Assembly (NCBI GenBank): GCA_002633005.1
Contig: NMRA01000042.1
Span: 1,247,019 to 1,311,018 of the forward strand
DNA length: 64,000 bases
Source of the DNA: Phoronis australis
Taxonomy: Eukaryota; Phoronida; Phoronidae
Reading direction: 5' to 3'
The first letter of the stretch is position 1; each line of letters opens with the position of its first letter. The notes under the pieces are model-generated. The model searched no databases. It had not been told where the DNA came from and was given only the letters and a program-made list of their open reading frames with translations. Position numbers and translations under genes: made by a program. Positions 35,701 to 46,240 of this stretch are shown in pieces.

Positions 35701-37591
35701 TAATGAACAAGACCCAAACAGTATACATGTACAGGAGTGATCTAGATGCACAACTGCATAGTAACAACATCAATGACAACACTCACAAAACATCACTTTC
35801 TACTACAAATTAATGCTTATTTTGCTGAAGGTTAAATGGGTGAAGTTGCTCATTTGAACTGCTCTGTTTGCTTAAACTCAGGTCAAGAGAACAAACTCGA
35901 CTTCCTTGATGACGATGGACAGTTGGTCAAGTCTAACAAAGCTTTCAGCAAAGGTGAAAATAACCCAAGGTGAGGAAATCTAGTTGTGAGCTACTGTTAG
36001 CAAACTTGTCATTTTCTTTATAACTACGTCAGCACAAAATGTTGACAAAAACCTTTTGGTATTGTCTTCTTTGCAAATAGTGCTGGGTTGTTTATTCATT
36101 CCTTTTAGTCATTTATTCCTTTAGAATACAAATCCTGGAGTCTGTGGTGTTTTGAGAAGTATATAATATCTTAATCTGTTGAGTTGCCATATGCTTAAGT
36201 TATTCATGATTACGTAAGCTTCTGCAATTGCCTAACACATTAGGCTGCAACTCTGGGGGTTGCAGGTTTAAATCTGCATTGAGACTATGTGTGATAATGT
36301 CCTTTTAATACAGCAGGTATTTAACGTTTCTTGTTACTGATTGCTCTGACATAAGGATTGACTGCCGCTTACTTGATTCAGGACTGTCTAAAGTTTGGAG
36401 TTCGGCTTGACCTAATTAATGTTGCGTGGGACTTAAAATATTTAATTGATCTGATTATTACTTTTATTTCTGTTTAAATTGCAGTGCAAATAAAAAGAGG
36501 ATGTACAAGAATGCCAAGTTTGGCTTTGGAGGTCAGAAGAAGCGGTCCAAACTGAACACGGCAAAAAGCGCGTCCGACATGTCCGACTTCAGCTCCAGTA
36601 AACACTCGTCACGACCTCTGATGTTCAACAAAGGAAATAAAAACAAAGTATGAAAATTGCTAGAGTGCCTGACCTTACAGTCATGTAGGGTCTCATTGAC
36701 AAGTCTGCACATTAAGCCAAATATCTGCAAAACAATAGATTTTAACTTTGCAGAATTATATTTTATGAAATCTGAAAGCCTTGAAAATGTGGTTTTTGAA
36801 TTTTTATCAATCTGCCATTAATTGGGTGACATGATCATGTCTTTAGTAAAAGTTAGGAAAACAGGAAAGTTCATTGATATTAAAACAATGGTGTCAATAA
36901 TATGATCAAATTTTATTTGGTATAAATGTTCAAAATGGGATCTCAAAAACGCTATAGTTTACTGAAATATTTTATTTTGTGCAGCTTTTTTATGAAAATC
37001 TTAAGTCATGCTTTTTGAAACCCCTATAAGTGGAAACTTTAAAAGCAGTTACTGTACTTGACAGCGTTTTGGAGAACTGCTCATGTAGCGCAGTATCTGA
37101 AAGTTTTGTACTAATGTGATGTTATTTCTGAAAAATGAATGTTCCGTAGTTAGCCAAAAATGGACACTTTTCTTGGGTCCTACATAACCTACAGGCCTGA
37201 AAACTCATCGCATTTGTTGACCTGTGAAGGAGTTAGTTGCAGATGTCTGGAAAGCAATCTCAGTGCATCAATATTGATTTCAACGTTGAAATTGTTGTAA
37301 TTAAATTACTTCCTAAATTGAATTTGCATTGTATGCGGGCTGTTCGGTGAGCATCTGTGGCAAACATGCTTTTAATTATTTAAGTGACATTTAAGTGATT
37401 TATTTATTGTTCGTGTTGCTATATAAAGTGGAATTCAATTTTTCAAGGTTTCACATGTTTGCGATGTTTTAAGATGAAGACTAGTTTCCAAAGTTTGATG
37501 CGGCAAAGCTAATGCGGTCTTTTACTTGTAGAAATCAAAGCGACCGGGTAAGCAAAGGCGACAGGTCATGAAATCAAAGAAGAAACGATGA
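29798..37591 (+). CDS. EBNA1BP2: EBNA1BP2 (EBP2), rRNA-processing protein, 8 exons
   Basis: EBP2 is a nucleolar factor needed for 27S pre-rRNA processing and assembly of the 60S ribosomal subunit. Exons: 29798-29866, 32644-32730, 33574-33731, 33907-34120, 34920-34995, 35882-35969, 36485-36647, 37532-37591. They join to 304 residues, against about 306 in human. The N-terminus is short and acidic (SESEESEFSDVEE), followed by the conserved LQAAFKAGLLKPGLN block. The core has FYRQAQASALEGLARLHKLG and PTRRPDDYFAQMAK, then ERSEKAKKLRELRKYGKKV, where a coiled coil is likely. The C-terminus is Lys/Arg-rich (FGFGGQKKRSK, RPGKQRRQVMKSKKKR) and probably binds RNA and targets the nucleolus. The start codon is the first ATG before the acidic block. 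Intron 1 (2.8 kb) holds an hAT-like element, and intron 7 a second inverted-repeat element. The gene is head-to-head with TAF2. Confidence 0.96.
30066..31721. mobile_element. Nonautonomous hAT-like element in EBNA1BP2 intron 1
   Basis: The left end CAGGGCTCGACATAA is matched in inverted form by TAACGTCGAGACCTG at the right end (one or two mismatches). Subterminal copies of CGACCTG and of GTCGCAAAATGCGACCTG recur within about 110 bp of each end, as expected of transposase-binding repeats. No transposase frame is visible across 1.66 kb, so it is nonautonomous or decayed. I could not find a clean 8-bp target duplication. A single ambiguous base (N) at 30418 lies in a C-rich run inside it. Confidence 0.6.
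31960..32125. repeat. Composite palindromic element, family P (EBNA1BP2 intron 1)
   Basis: It contains GGGTCCCTGATTTGAGAACC, then ATTGAATAATGCCTGTTATT, ATGGGACCCACC and finally GGTTTTCAAAATCTGAGGTC, with inner palindromes GTCGGA/TCCGAT and ACCTGTTAT-like arms. It resembles two overlapping family members. Confidence 0.5.
36680..37190. mobile_element. Inverted-repeat element, family T copy 1 (EBNA1BP2 intron 7)
   Basis: About 510 bp is collinear with 54210-54725. Shared landmarks are TCTCATTGANAAGTCTGCA near the left end, CCAAATATCT, CAGTATCTGAAAGTTT and ATGTTCCGNAGTTAGCCAA near the right. The ends form an imperfect inverted repeat, TCATGTAGGGTCTCA with the reverse of GGTCCTACATAACCT. No coding frame is present. 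Confidence 0.65.
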
Positions 37592-37810
37592 GAAGATAGG
37601 ATTGTTGTGAAAAGAGTACGAATCTGTAAAGTGACGTTGATGTAGAAGGAATATTGTGCCCTCATTCAGGCTGATACTGGCTTGTTGGCACGGCGCGGTA
37701 CAGACTTCAAGTTTTATAAGTACCTTGGTTGTATTGGGTGAACTGTGGAGAACAACCAAGTGTTAGTCAAGACTGAAGCTGGTTAACGGAAGTAGCTTGC
37801 TTTTGGCATA

Positions 37811-38062
37811 CAGTACAAGAGAAAAGATATCATACAATACCATTTCCCCTGTCATTACAGCTAATTCTGCAATAAAAATGACTGGTAATAACTAGTAGGC
37901 TGCAGTATTCTAATTACAGAATGGCTTAGCCAACTTTCCTGTTAATTCTCCTTCATTCCTGGTCATGAGGGGAGACAACTCTGACAATGAATTTGGTTTC
38001 TGCTCTGCCATCAGGACAGGGAATTCTGGGTCACCTTGTCTGAATACTTTTGGCGTGTGCTG
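37811..38062. mobile_element. MITE, family M copy 2, in EBNA1BP2 3' region
   Basis: The left end CAGTACAAGAGAAAAG is matched in inverted form by CAGCACACGCCAAAAG at the right. The interior is collinear with copy 1. It starts 220 bp after the EBNA1BP2 stop codon and carries the first AATAAA after it (37871-37876). A 70-bp fragment of the same family lies at 23984-24053. Confidence 0.6.
37871..37876 (+). terminator. First AATAAA after EBNA1BP2
   Basis: AATAAA lies 280 bp after the stop codon, inside a family M MITE. A second candidate is at 38280-38285. Which one is used cannot be seen. Confidence 0.45.
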
Positions 38063-38928
38063 TGGGCCCGAGCCTGTAAACTCAAAACCCTAGCAAAGAC
38101 AGCAAAGTTACTGGAGTTCATATTCCAGTTACTTAATTAAATGTTAGTTGTTCCCATTCCAAAGTCTAAGACAAGGTGTTGAAGAGACATCTGGTGGTAG
38201 AACTGGGTTCTGTTTTATGAAAAGTGTTTCAAGTCTTATTTCAAAAAATTTGACTTGCGCTTTCACTGCACAATTACTGAATAAAGTTTTTGACTTTTTG
38301 AATTATCGTGGGCTTGATACAAACTGTGTACAGTTGTAATTCTAGTGTAAACAATAGTCTCGCTAGGTCTCGCTTCATCACCTGTTTTCTTATGGGCACA
38401 AATGAGTCACTGTGAGAAAATCAAGTTTTAACTAAAAGTTATATTGAGTACAGCATAGGCAGGTAAAAATGACTAACTGCATAGTAATTCAAAATAAGAA
38501 GAGCAGTTAATTCATCAAAGCCACTGTATAACCTTAGAAAATAAGGCAGTGTCTTGGTACTTGATTTCACAACTCGGTCATATTACATATTATAAACAGG
38601 GCTCAATATAAGTTTAAAAATGTGGATATCCCAACGACTTCAGGGACGATTTAATCACTCGTGCGATAAATACTAATATTTTTGATTGTCACGTGGAGAC
38701 TGGCCATGTTTTGAATTATGGAGAATAAAGTCTCACAGATTGGACTGTGTGTGTTACAGTTGCCATTTAATGTTTACAAATAATAATAGTAATATGATAG
38801 ACTCATAGTTCCCTACAGCGACTTGAATTGCTTGCTAAACCCCATGCTTCATAGAAAGATAAGACAAAACTGCAGTGTATTATTACTATAAATTAAGTAA
38901 TTCATGTTATTGTCTCAACAGGCATCCA

Positions 38929-39456
38929 AGTCTTGTTTCGTAAAAAGTGGGTTTTAACAGACTCGAGACCTTACGCTTTTTACGATTGGTCTTACGCTCC
39001 CACTTGAAAAAGCTAATTAACATATAGCCAAGTAATTGCGAGTGCATCGGCTAGAAATAGTTTTTAGTTATTCGTAATATTTTCAGAGACTTTCCACTTT
39101 AGCTCAAGTGAGCTTTAGTTATACAATTTCAAAAATAGTTGTGCAGAGCGGAAGACCAAATTTCTGTCTAGAGTCTTATGTCACTTTTTAGGAGGCAGTG
39201 TGGCCTGGTTGATAAGTGCCCGCTTTCTTTACTCGAGGTCGTGGGTTCAAGTCCCACCATGTCACACTGCTAAACACTTGAGCCAGGTTTCTAGCTCCTC
39301 AGCTCGGATTTAACCATATATCAATAAAGCATAAAAATATTTCCAGGTGATCAGTGCAATGGGCCCACATGCGAGGCCTGCGCACGTCTGATACAACGTG
39401 TATCAGACCACCTGCAATTATTTTTTTTTATATGTCACTTTTTACGAAACGGGACT
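38929..39456. mobile_element. Inverted-repeat element interrupted by a SINE
   Basis: Removing the SINE and one target-site copy leaves about 275 bp with ends that match in inverted orientation. The left end has GTTTCGTAAAAAGTG, then GACTCGAGAC about 14 bases further in. The right end, read on the other strand, has GTTTCGTAAAAAGTG, then GACTCTAGAC at nearly the same spacing. There is no coding content. It looks like a MITE; the superfamily is not assigned. Confidence 0.6.
39191..39430 (+). mobile_element. tRNA-derived SINE, family A copy 2, intact TSD
   Basis: It starts GGAGGCAGTGTGGCCTGG and has a good Pol III B box (GGTTCAAGTCC within GGTCGTGGGTTCAAGTCCC). The body shares GAGCCAGGTTTCTAGCTCC and GGTGATCAGTGCAA with copy 1. 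It ends in a run of T. A perfect 14-bp target duplication, TATGTCACTTTTTA, flanks it at 39177-39190 and 39431-39444, so the insertion is recent. It has landed inside an older inverted-repeat element. Confidence 0.92.
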
Positions 39457-40617
39457 ATAAATATCTGCCGGATATCTTTAACAGCAATGTACGACCTCAA
39501 CCAAACTAGTGCAAAATCTCCACCTGATGAAAATGAAGAAAATGCTAGCAACATCCATTACGATGCTTGATCAGATACAACAAGTCTGTACCAATTAACT
39601 TTATTCATCTATGGTATAAATACATTTGAATTAAAGACTCGTATTTGGCAGTGATCATGATCTTCATATAGATAACATTCCTACCTTCAGCTTCATTGGA
39701 ATAATTTGTTATCTGGATGCTACAAGGAATAGATTAATGTAATGTTAGACCTGTGATACCTCAATGGTGCTATGTCACAAACATTTTGATATACAAGGTT
39801 TTCATTTACATTTTTAAGTAGGATTTCAAAACCAATAAATAAAGGATGTATATTAAGTCATTATGTTGCCCAGCTGCTACATTTTAGGGCTTGGAAGCTC
39901 TTCAAATTTCTTCCCCGTTAAAGCAGAAGCGATAAAGAATGCGCAACAAGAGAACAACATTTAAATGAGCAAAAGCCCAATAAGTTAAAATCTTTGATTT
40001 TGATAATTATGCTGTATAAAATACTACAGGTGAAAATGGTGACCACAAATGAACAGACCAGCCGTTTACAAGGAGTTGCTGGACAGATTGCAAATAGTGA
40101 ATATAATGCTGATAACAGTTCATTCTGAAACATTCTGAACAGCCAACTGCTACCACAATCCCACAATTCCCTGCTTCGGGCGTGAAAAAATGTCCACATC
40201 ATTAGTATACCCAATGTTCAGTAGCAGTCTTCAAACAAGATCAAGTTTTAAGTCAAACACAACGTTCATGGCTGTATGCCACTCTCTAGTGTGCTGAAGA
40301 GGTGACTCAATTCTCTTGTGTCAATAATCCACAAATGTGTTGTTTTCACTGTCCAGTTATCACTTTCCTGGCTATGACCTCCAGTGTTCATGTTGCTAAA
40401 TACAGCTTGTTTGTCAAACCACCGTTTTGGGTGTTGAATATCAACCACCAAAATGTCTCATCCAACTGTTTGGGCAAGCAGTGTTTTTAGCGCCCATTTG
40501 AGAGGCTGGTCTAGCTAACCCGTCAGTAGGGTATAATCAACACTTTTTGTTCCTCATTTTTCTCAAATGAGCGCTAACTATCGCATAATGGCGAAGGTAC
40601 GAATAGTTTGTGAAATA

Positions 40618-43600
40618 TTATTGCATATTTTCAGTCTGTTCCTTTACCATCCAAACAGCATCCATGAATTTTGTAATTGCTGTATTCTGTCGAGCAAAAC
40701 ATAACCTTTTGTCTGACCGGTCGGCGTCGATCTACAAAATGAAAGAATATTTTGAAATTATGCTTTTGACTATGTAGTGTTCATTCATGGCATTGAATGT
40801 ATTTTTCTTAAACCCTTGTGCAATGTTATCTTTGAAAAACATCGTTTTAGTTCAAATTTTGAAAAAGCGTGTTAGCGTTCCTAATTACTTGTCATAACAC
40901 TGTTTACCTTCATAGATTGTTTTAACAGAAACATTCACAGCAGTGATCTTGATTTGAGTTTGAAGTTTGCATTGCTATCTTGATCTAATTCAACACTGCA
41001 TGGCCTAATATTCATCAGCGGCATCACATTGAATAAATATGAAATTGGTGTTCAGCATCTAATAATAAGTCCAAAATAGATTTTATTACATTAAAAAGTG
41101 AAACACAATCTCTGCTCTCGCAAAGGTCTTAGCTACAAGTCTTTCAGAAAAACTGTATAAACCATTCTGTGACAATAAAATTTATTGACTGAGAAGTTAA
41201 ATTTTTAACAATACATGATAATTGATCCAAAGATTGTTTTGCACACCAGTAGTGCAAGTAGAAGGTTCGACAACTAACTTGGAAATTTAAAGGTACATTG
41301 TCTGCAACTGACCATTACAGGACACAGAATTATTAATAAATCAGATTTACGTCGTTTTCTGTGACCTAGGCCATTGGAGCCTTTCACTTAATGATTCATA
41401 CAATGTAGGCAATGCAGAGTTTTGAAGACTTCTAGGTGTAAAATAAAACATATCCATACCAGGGGCCTTGTGATCCAACCAATCTCTTGTGCCTCTGTTT
41501 GAGGGAACATGTATTTTTTGACTGGCTCTTGCTGGGCACGGCGTATAACTTGTTTAAAATGAGCTGAAACAAATTGATGAAATTATGATCTGGATCCACA
41601 GAATTTTTAAAAATATTTATAATCGAAATTTGTAAGATACATACTGGCTACTATCTTGTGAGATTTGACACTAGGGGACATTAAGTTTAACTCGACTGAT
41701 GGTAATAACCACTGACAATGAACCCACTATTTGAGAACCAGTTTCCAGTATTAAATGGGCATCACGCTTGTCAAAAAATTTATCATTGCTTGACTGAAGT
41801 ATAATTGCTTTTCCTGAGTAGTAAGCCTATGAAAATTTAAAAAACAATAATTTTTTTTTGTCATTAATTCCAGAAACATCTGTTATATATGCGCTCTTGA
41901 ATTGGTCAAATGTCCATTTATTTGTATATAAACTTTTGAGAATTGCAGCTGATTCACGCATCGAATACAGAGGAAAGAGTGTTTATACGTATCGCAATAT
42001 GCGTGAGTAATATACGAAAGTTGTCGCTATACTTACGATCTTCTTCCCCCTCCATGGAGTCATGCTGCGAGTTCACTTTACTCGTTGTTGTGTGAACTGT
42101 AATGGGAAACAGGAAATTTAGTTACAGGTTTGAAATCTGAGTTTGAATAATCCAATTTATGTTTGTCTAAAAATAATTCACAAGGTTTCTATTAAGTGAA
42201 ATAAAAAGTAAGGGGGCAACTGAGACCATTTGACGTACTCAAACTATTGTTGAAGTCAATAAACACAAAACTATACTTATTATCATGTTTGTGGAAATAT
42301 TCATTGACTCTTAAGCGAATAGCCTGCAAAACTAACAATAAAGATAATATACATTCCACCAATGGTATTTGTCAACTGAAAAGCACGTTTTACTAAACCT
42401 TTCAATGTGCCTAGTGAATGTTACCCTGTTTTTTTCTCATGCACATTCTAAACATTGCTAAAATTAGCATGACTAAGTTTGCTAAGTTCAATATCCATAG
42501 GTACAATTCTAGGTATAAATAATGTGTAATTATCATTTAATTAAAAAGTAAATTCACTTACACAAAATGTTGATGTTGAGCAAATTGGTGTGACAACCCA
42601 AGCATCACAACAGCATGAAAATTATAAAAATCAAGTACAGGGGAGTACTGCTCTCCACAAAAATCAGAAATACATACCAATAAACCTGTTAGCTCATTTA
42701 TCATTTGTATGAATTCAAATGAGAAACCTTAATTTATAAGGCTTGGATGTCAATAATGTTTTTCCTACTGGATTTTTTGCCAAAAAGTTTTTTGATTTTG
42801 AAGTAAGTTTTGGCATAATTTTTTAACTTCTCCAAAATAAAACTCGAAAACTGCCTATTTCAAGAACGTACTTGACCAGTGAGAGCAATATTCTAGCTAG
42901 CAGCGAGTTAGTTTAATTGCAGCTAAGCATACAACTAATTCACTCAGTCACCATGTTACAAAGAGCCTCCTTTTAAGTTTTAAAAACAACACATTCCGTG
43001 CCTAGTCACAATGCAGTGTATGATATTTTTGTATGTTTGGTTAATATTTATGTCTCAAAAGCATTTTTTAACCTAAAAAGAGGCTCATTTTTAAAATTAT
43101 GGTAACTGCGTAAATAAGATTTATTAGAAAAGATCTGCAGGTAGGTATCTGAATACACCGAAGAGGAAAAGACGGTTGTGCTTAAACACAACACAACTTG
43201 TGATTTGACTGAAATCTAGCAGCCAATTTGGTTCCTAGCTCAAACACATAAATGGGTTGCGCAAACAGAACTGTAAAATAGTCAATTACAACAAAAATCC
43301 TAAATTCCTGACATGACTAGTTGTTACCTGATAAAGACTTTAGGACAAAAGAAAGATTTTTTAAAATGTACACAATAATTGCCCTTTGATCTAATAAATT
43401 TGAGCACTTTAGTTCAAATATCTTTGTAATTTTGGCAATTTTTTGTACAAAACTATGACGACTGAAAAAAGATTGAAACAAGTTTGTGGGAAGAAATTAC
43501 AACAGTTCCACACATCACATTTTGAATGTTTCTTGAATCAATGAGTTTTGAAGAACAATCATATGGATATTTGCGTATGGAAGGTATTTGCAGACTCAGA

Positions 43601-44517
43601 AATTCTAAACAAGAGCTGAAGACAGTGTAGACATATCATTTACTGACAAAGGCAAAAGGCAACTGGGAAATAAGATGCATTCTACGTGCAACCTGGTAAC
43701 ATAGATTACAACGAAAACTTAAGTACGGGGTATGTATACTTACAGTTGTCTAGAAAAGACAAAAAGAAGAGTATGAGAGTCAATAATACTTATGGAAATA
43801 AAAGTTATTAAAAGTATTCATCACGGGTGTTATGCCAATCTTTGTTAAAACTTGTTAGAGGCAATATGTCACAAAAAGAATGACCTGTGGAAGTAGCCAG
43901 CCAGCCACTGTTGCTAAAGTTGCTGAAGGCCCATACAGCGTCATATAGTTTATTTGTAATGTTAATTAGAATGTATTACTATTAGGTGATAAGCAGAATA
44001 ACTGGAATTCCCGGTGGAGGGTCACTCATATTAACAAGGCCGTGCTCACAGGCGTGTCACCAAAAATTACAAACAGACCCCCCACTGCAGGTGGCAGGTC
44101 TGCTAATTTCCACCCCCTTTAGCAGGATATTTTTTCTGCTACACCCCCTTTGCGGGGACGAAATAGAAATTTATGGGCCTATTGGACCCCGCGCGCGTAG
44201 TGCAAAACTTAATGAAAAAGTATCGCCTATACCTGCATGCAATTATTGATACATGCCTGTGGGCAACTTGTCAGTATAGGAGTGACCCCCGGGCTGTAAT
44301 TATAACCACTCAAACTAAAGATGGTGGGTTAAACAAACACATTGATTAAAACCAATAGACGGAATTTCACTATCAAATACTTACTTTTATTGAATGGGTT
44401 TACACTGTAATTTGTATATAGTTGCTGATTCCTGAGTTCTTTCCCAATTGTCTCATTCATGATTGCCTGTTGGTGAACAAAATTCACAGGTGGTCTTTCT
44501 GGTTTCGCCGCTGCCAT
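40618..44517 (-). CDS. CFAP144: CFAP144 (FAM183), ciliary protein, 4 exons
   Basis: CFAP144 (formerly FAM183A) is a small protein of motile cilia, found with the doublet microtubules of the axoneme. Exons on the minus strand: 44517-44385, 42096-42037, 41563-41460, 40731-40618, joining to 136 residues against about 134 in human. Recognisable blocks are the N-terminal ELRNQQLYTNYSVNPFNK, then HTTTSKVNSQHDSMEGEED (the KPMSWHDNLEEP region in vertebrates, with its Trp replaced by Gln), then QEPVKKYMFPQTEAQEIGWI, and ADRSDKRLCFARQNTAITKF near the end. Phases match across all three introns. A CAG acceptor-like site about 45 bp before the ATG hints at a 5' UTR intron. It is convergent with EBNA1BP2 and divergent from FZR1. 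I see no clear AATAAA after the stop codon. Confidence 0.92.
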
Positions 44518-46240
44518 AGTTGCACCGTAACTGAGTTCTACACCTTCACCGGACTGTTGATACTGTAAGAATGAACGTCTGTGTTGTATCAGTGACCTAA
44601 ACAATCACCTTGTTGCTAGGGGTAACAAGGTACATAAAGAATCGGCAAAGTTTGTCTTCGTACCGCGCATTTATTTATATTGAGCTTAGTACCTGCTTCT
44701 CTGAAGTGGTTATTATTATGAACATAGTCATCTAGTCGAGTACGAGGTATTTTTAACATTTTCGTGGTTGTTTCATCCTCAGATTTTCATCTAATGTATT
44801 CAGTTTGTTGAGTGACCGGTAGGTGTCAGGTAAAACTCCCAGTATGCACCTCGATAACGCCATTTTTGTTTAAAACGGGAGAGGAGACCTTACTTTGTTT
44901 TGGTGTATGTTTTCTCACGGAAATACTTGATAGAGAAATCTATGTAAGTTAATTTGGGCAACGTTTCTCTCCACATATATTTGGGGAAGAAGTAGTGCAT
45001 TTTGGTTTATGCTATTTTGCATTGAGTTATAATATATGGTATTGACAATAACCTGGCAGCCAGCTGTATGAAGATTATCGTCAAAATACAGATAGGTGCC
45101 ACCGTTCCACTGTGTGTTGAGCTCCGTTAGACCCCGGAATTTCACACATCCTGGTTAGTTTTGCTCATCATCTTGTCGTGAAACCTATATCAACATCTAG
45201 AGCTAACGACCGGTGGCGGTGGAGGTGCACTGCATGCAAAACTTGAGAGTGGGAGTCGGGCAACAGTGACACTCGTCTCATGAGTCATGCATGGTTATAC
45301 AGGTTATTCCCCATTCATAGGCATCGCACCATAGGGTGCCCCCCCCCCCACTTTTTTCAGTGCTGAGCCGCCCATGCCATTGCAGTTCAGTAAGTGTAAA
45401 ACAATGTAATAAGCGTCTTTTTCTTGGACACTGGTAGGGGTATTGCTGTCCCTGATTTTGAGAACCAGTTTCATCCATTGAATAACGGGTCCATTTCAAG
45501 AGGACCGCAAACGCATCTCAATTGGTGGCGCTTTTTTATGACACATATATATATCATCCTTTCAGAGCATAACTGCATGTTTTTTGAGAAAAACAGTGGA
45601 AATAATGCTTAAAGAATTTGAAAGCATCCAGACTCAAGCTCTGCAATTAAATGAAATACTAGTAATAATAATAACATATACTTAGCTTCAATTTCATGAA
45701 GATTTTCAGTACTATTTGTTCACTCAAATATCAGAGGAATCGAAAAATGGTATTCCTAAAAGAGAATCATACAGTAAATTGGCACTGGAATCTTGTCACA
45801 TTATGGTACTTTGCAGTCTAAATTTGGCATCTTATTTCCATGACCACCAGACCAGACATACCAACCCAGCAGCTGCCTTACACCTTAGAATGTGAACTTT
45901 TAAAGCTTTGGACATAAAAAGTTTTTCAGCAAGATGTGTCTCCTCTCTACCTAGCATAAGTCTGACAAGTTTGGGAAATGACAGTTGCTTTTTGACAAGT
46001 TCAAGGCATTGTACGAAATCTATAATGATAGCTTTTGTAATGACGTTATTGGTGGGTTACCTTTGGACGTTCATTGAAAAGTGATATGCTGTCACTTTTA
46101 TCAAGACTTGAACTTTTCCTTTAACAACAAGATTGTGATTTGGTGTCTAATTGTGATTACATTTCAGTTTTAACTCCTGATTTTTTTCCAGATTTTCTAT
46201 TTTACAATGTATGAATAAGCATCTTGGCAAGTACTGAATC
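44518..46240. other. Divergent CFAP144/FZR1 intergenic region
   Basis: It should hold both promoters and untranslated FZR1 exons. An AAAATGGCG (YY1-like) site on the minus strand near 44860 and a half copy of palindromic family P at 45440-45500 are the only items I can point to. A run of ten C is near 45340. Confidence 0.55.
45440..45500. repeat. Half copy of palindromic family P
   Basis: GTCCCTGATTTTGAGAACC followed by ATCCATTGAATAACGGGTC matches the left half and centre of the family. The right arm is absent. A second half copy with TTTGAGAACCAGTTTCC is at 41725-41765 in CFAP144 intron 2. Confidence 0.5.

Larger units (their letters stand above)
37592..40617. other. Convergent EBNA1BP2/CFAP144 intergenic region
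   Basis: It contains the EBNA1BP2 3' UTR with a MITE and two AATAAA candidates, then an inverted-repeat element broken by a SINE (38929-39456). The rest shows no gene that I can support. Confidence 0.7.

Noticed and set aside
43986-44249. 87-codon plus-strand frame in a relatively GC-rich stretch upstream of CFAP144.
   Set aside because: No family resemblance; low-complexity Pro/Cys-rich sequence with no matching exons.
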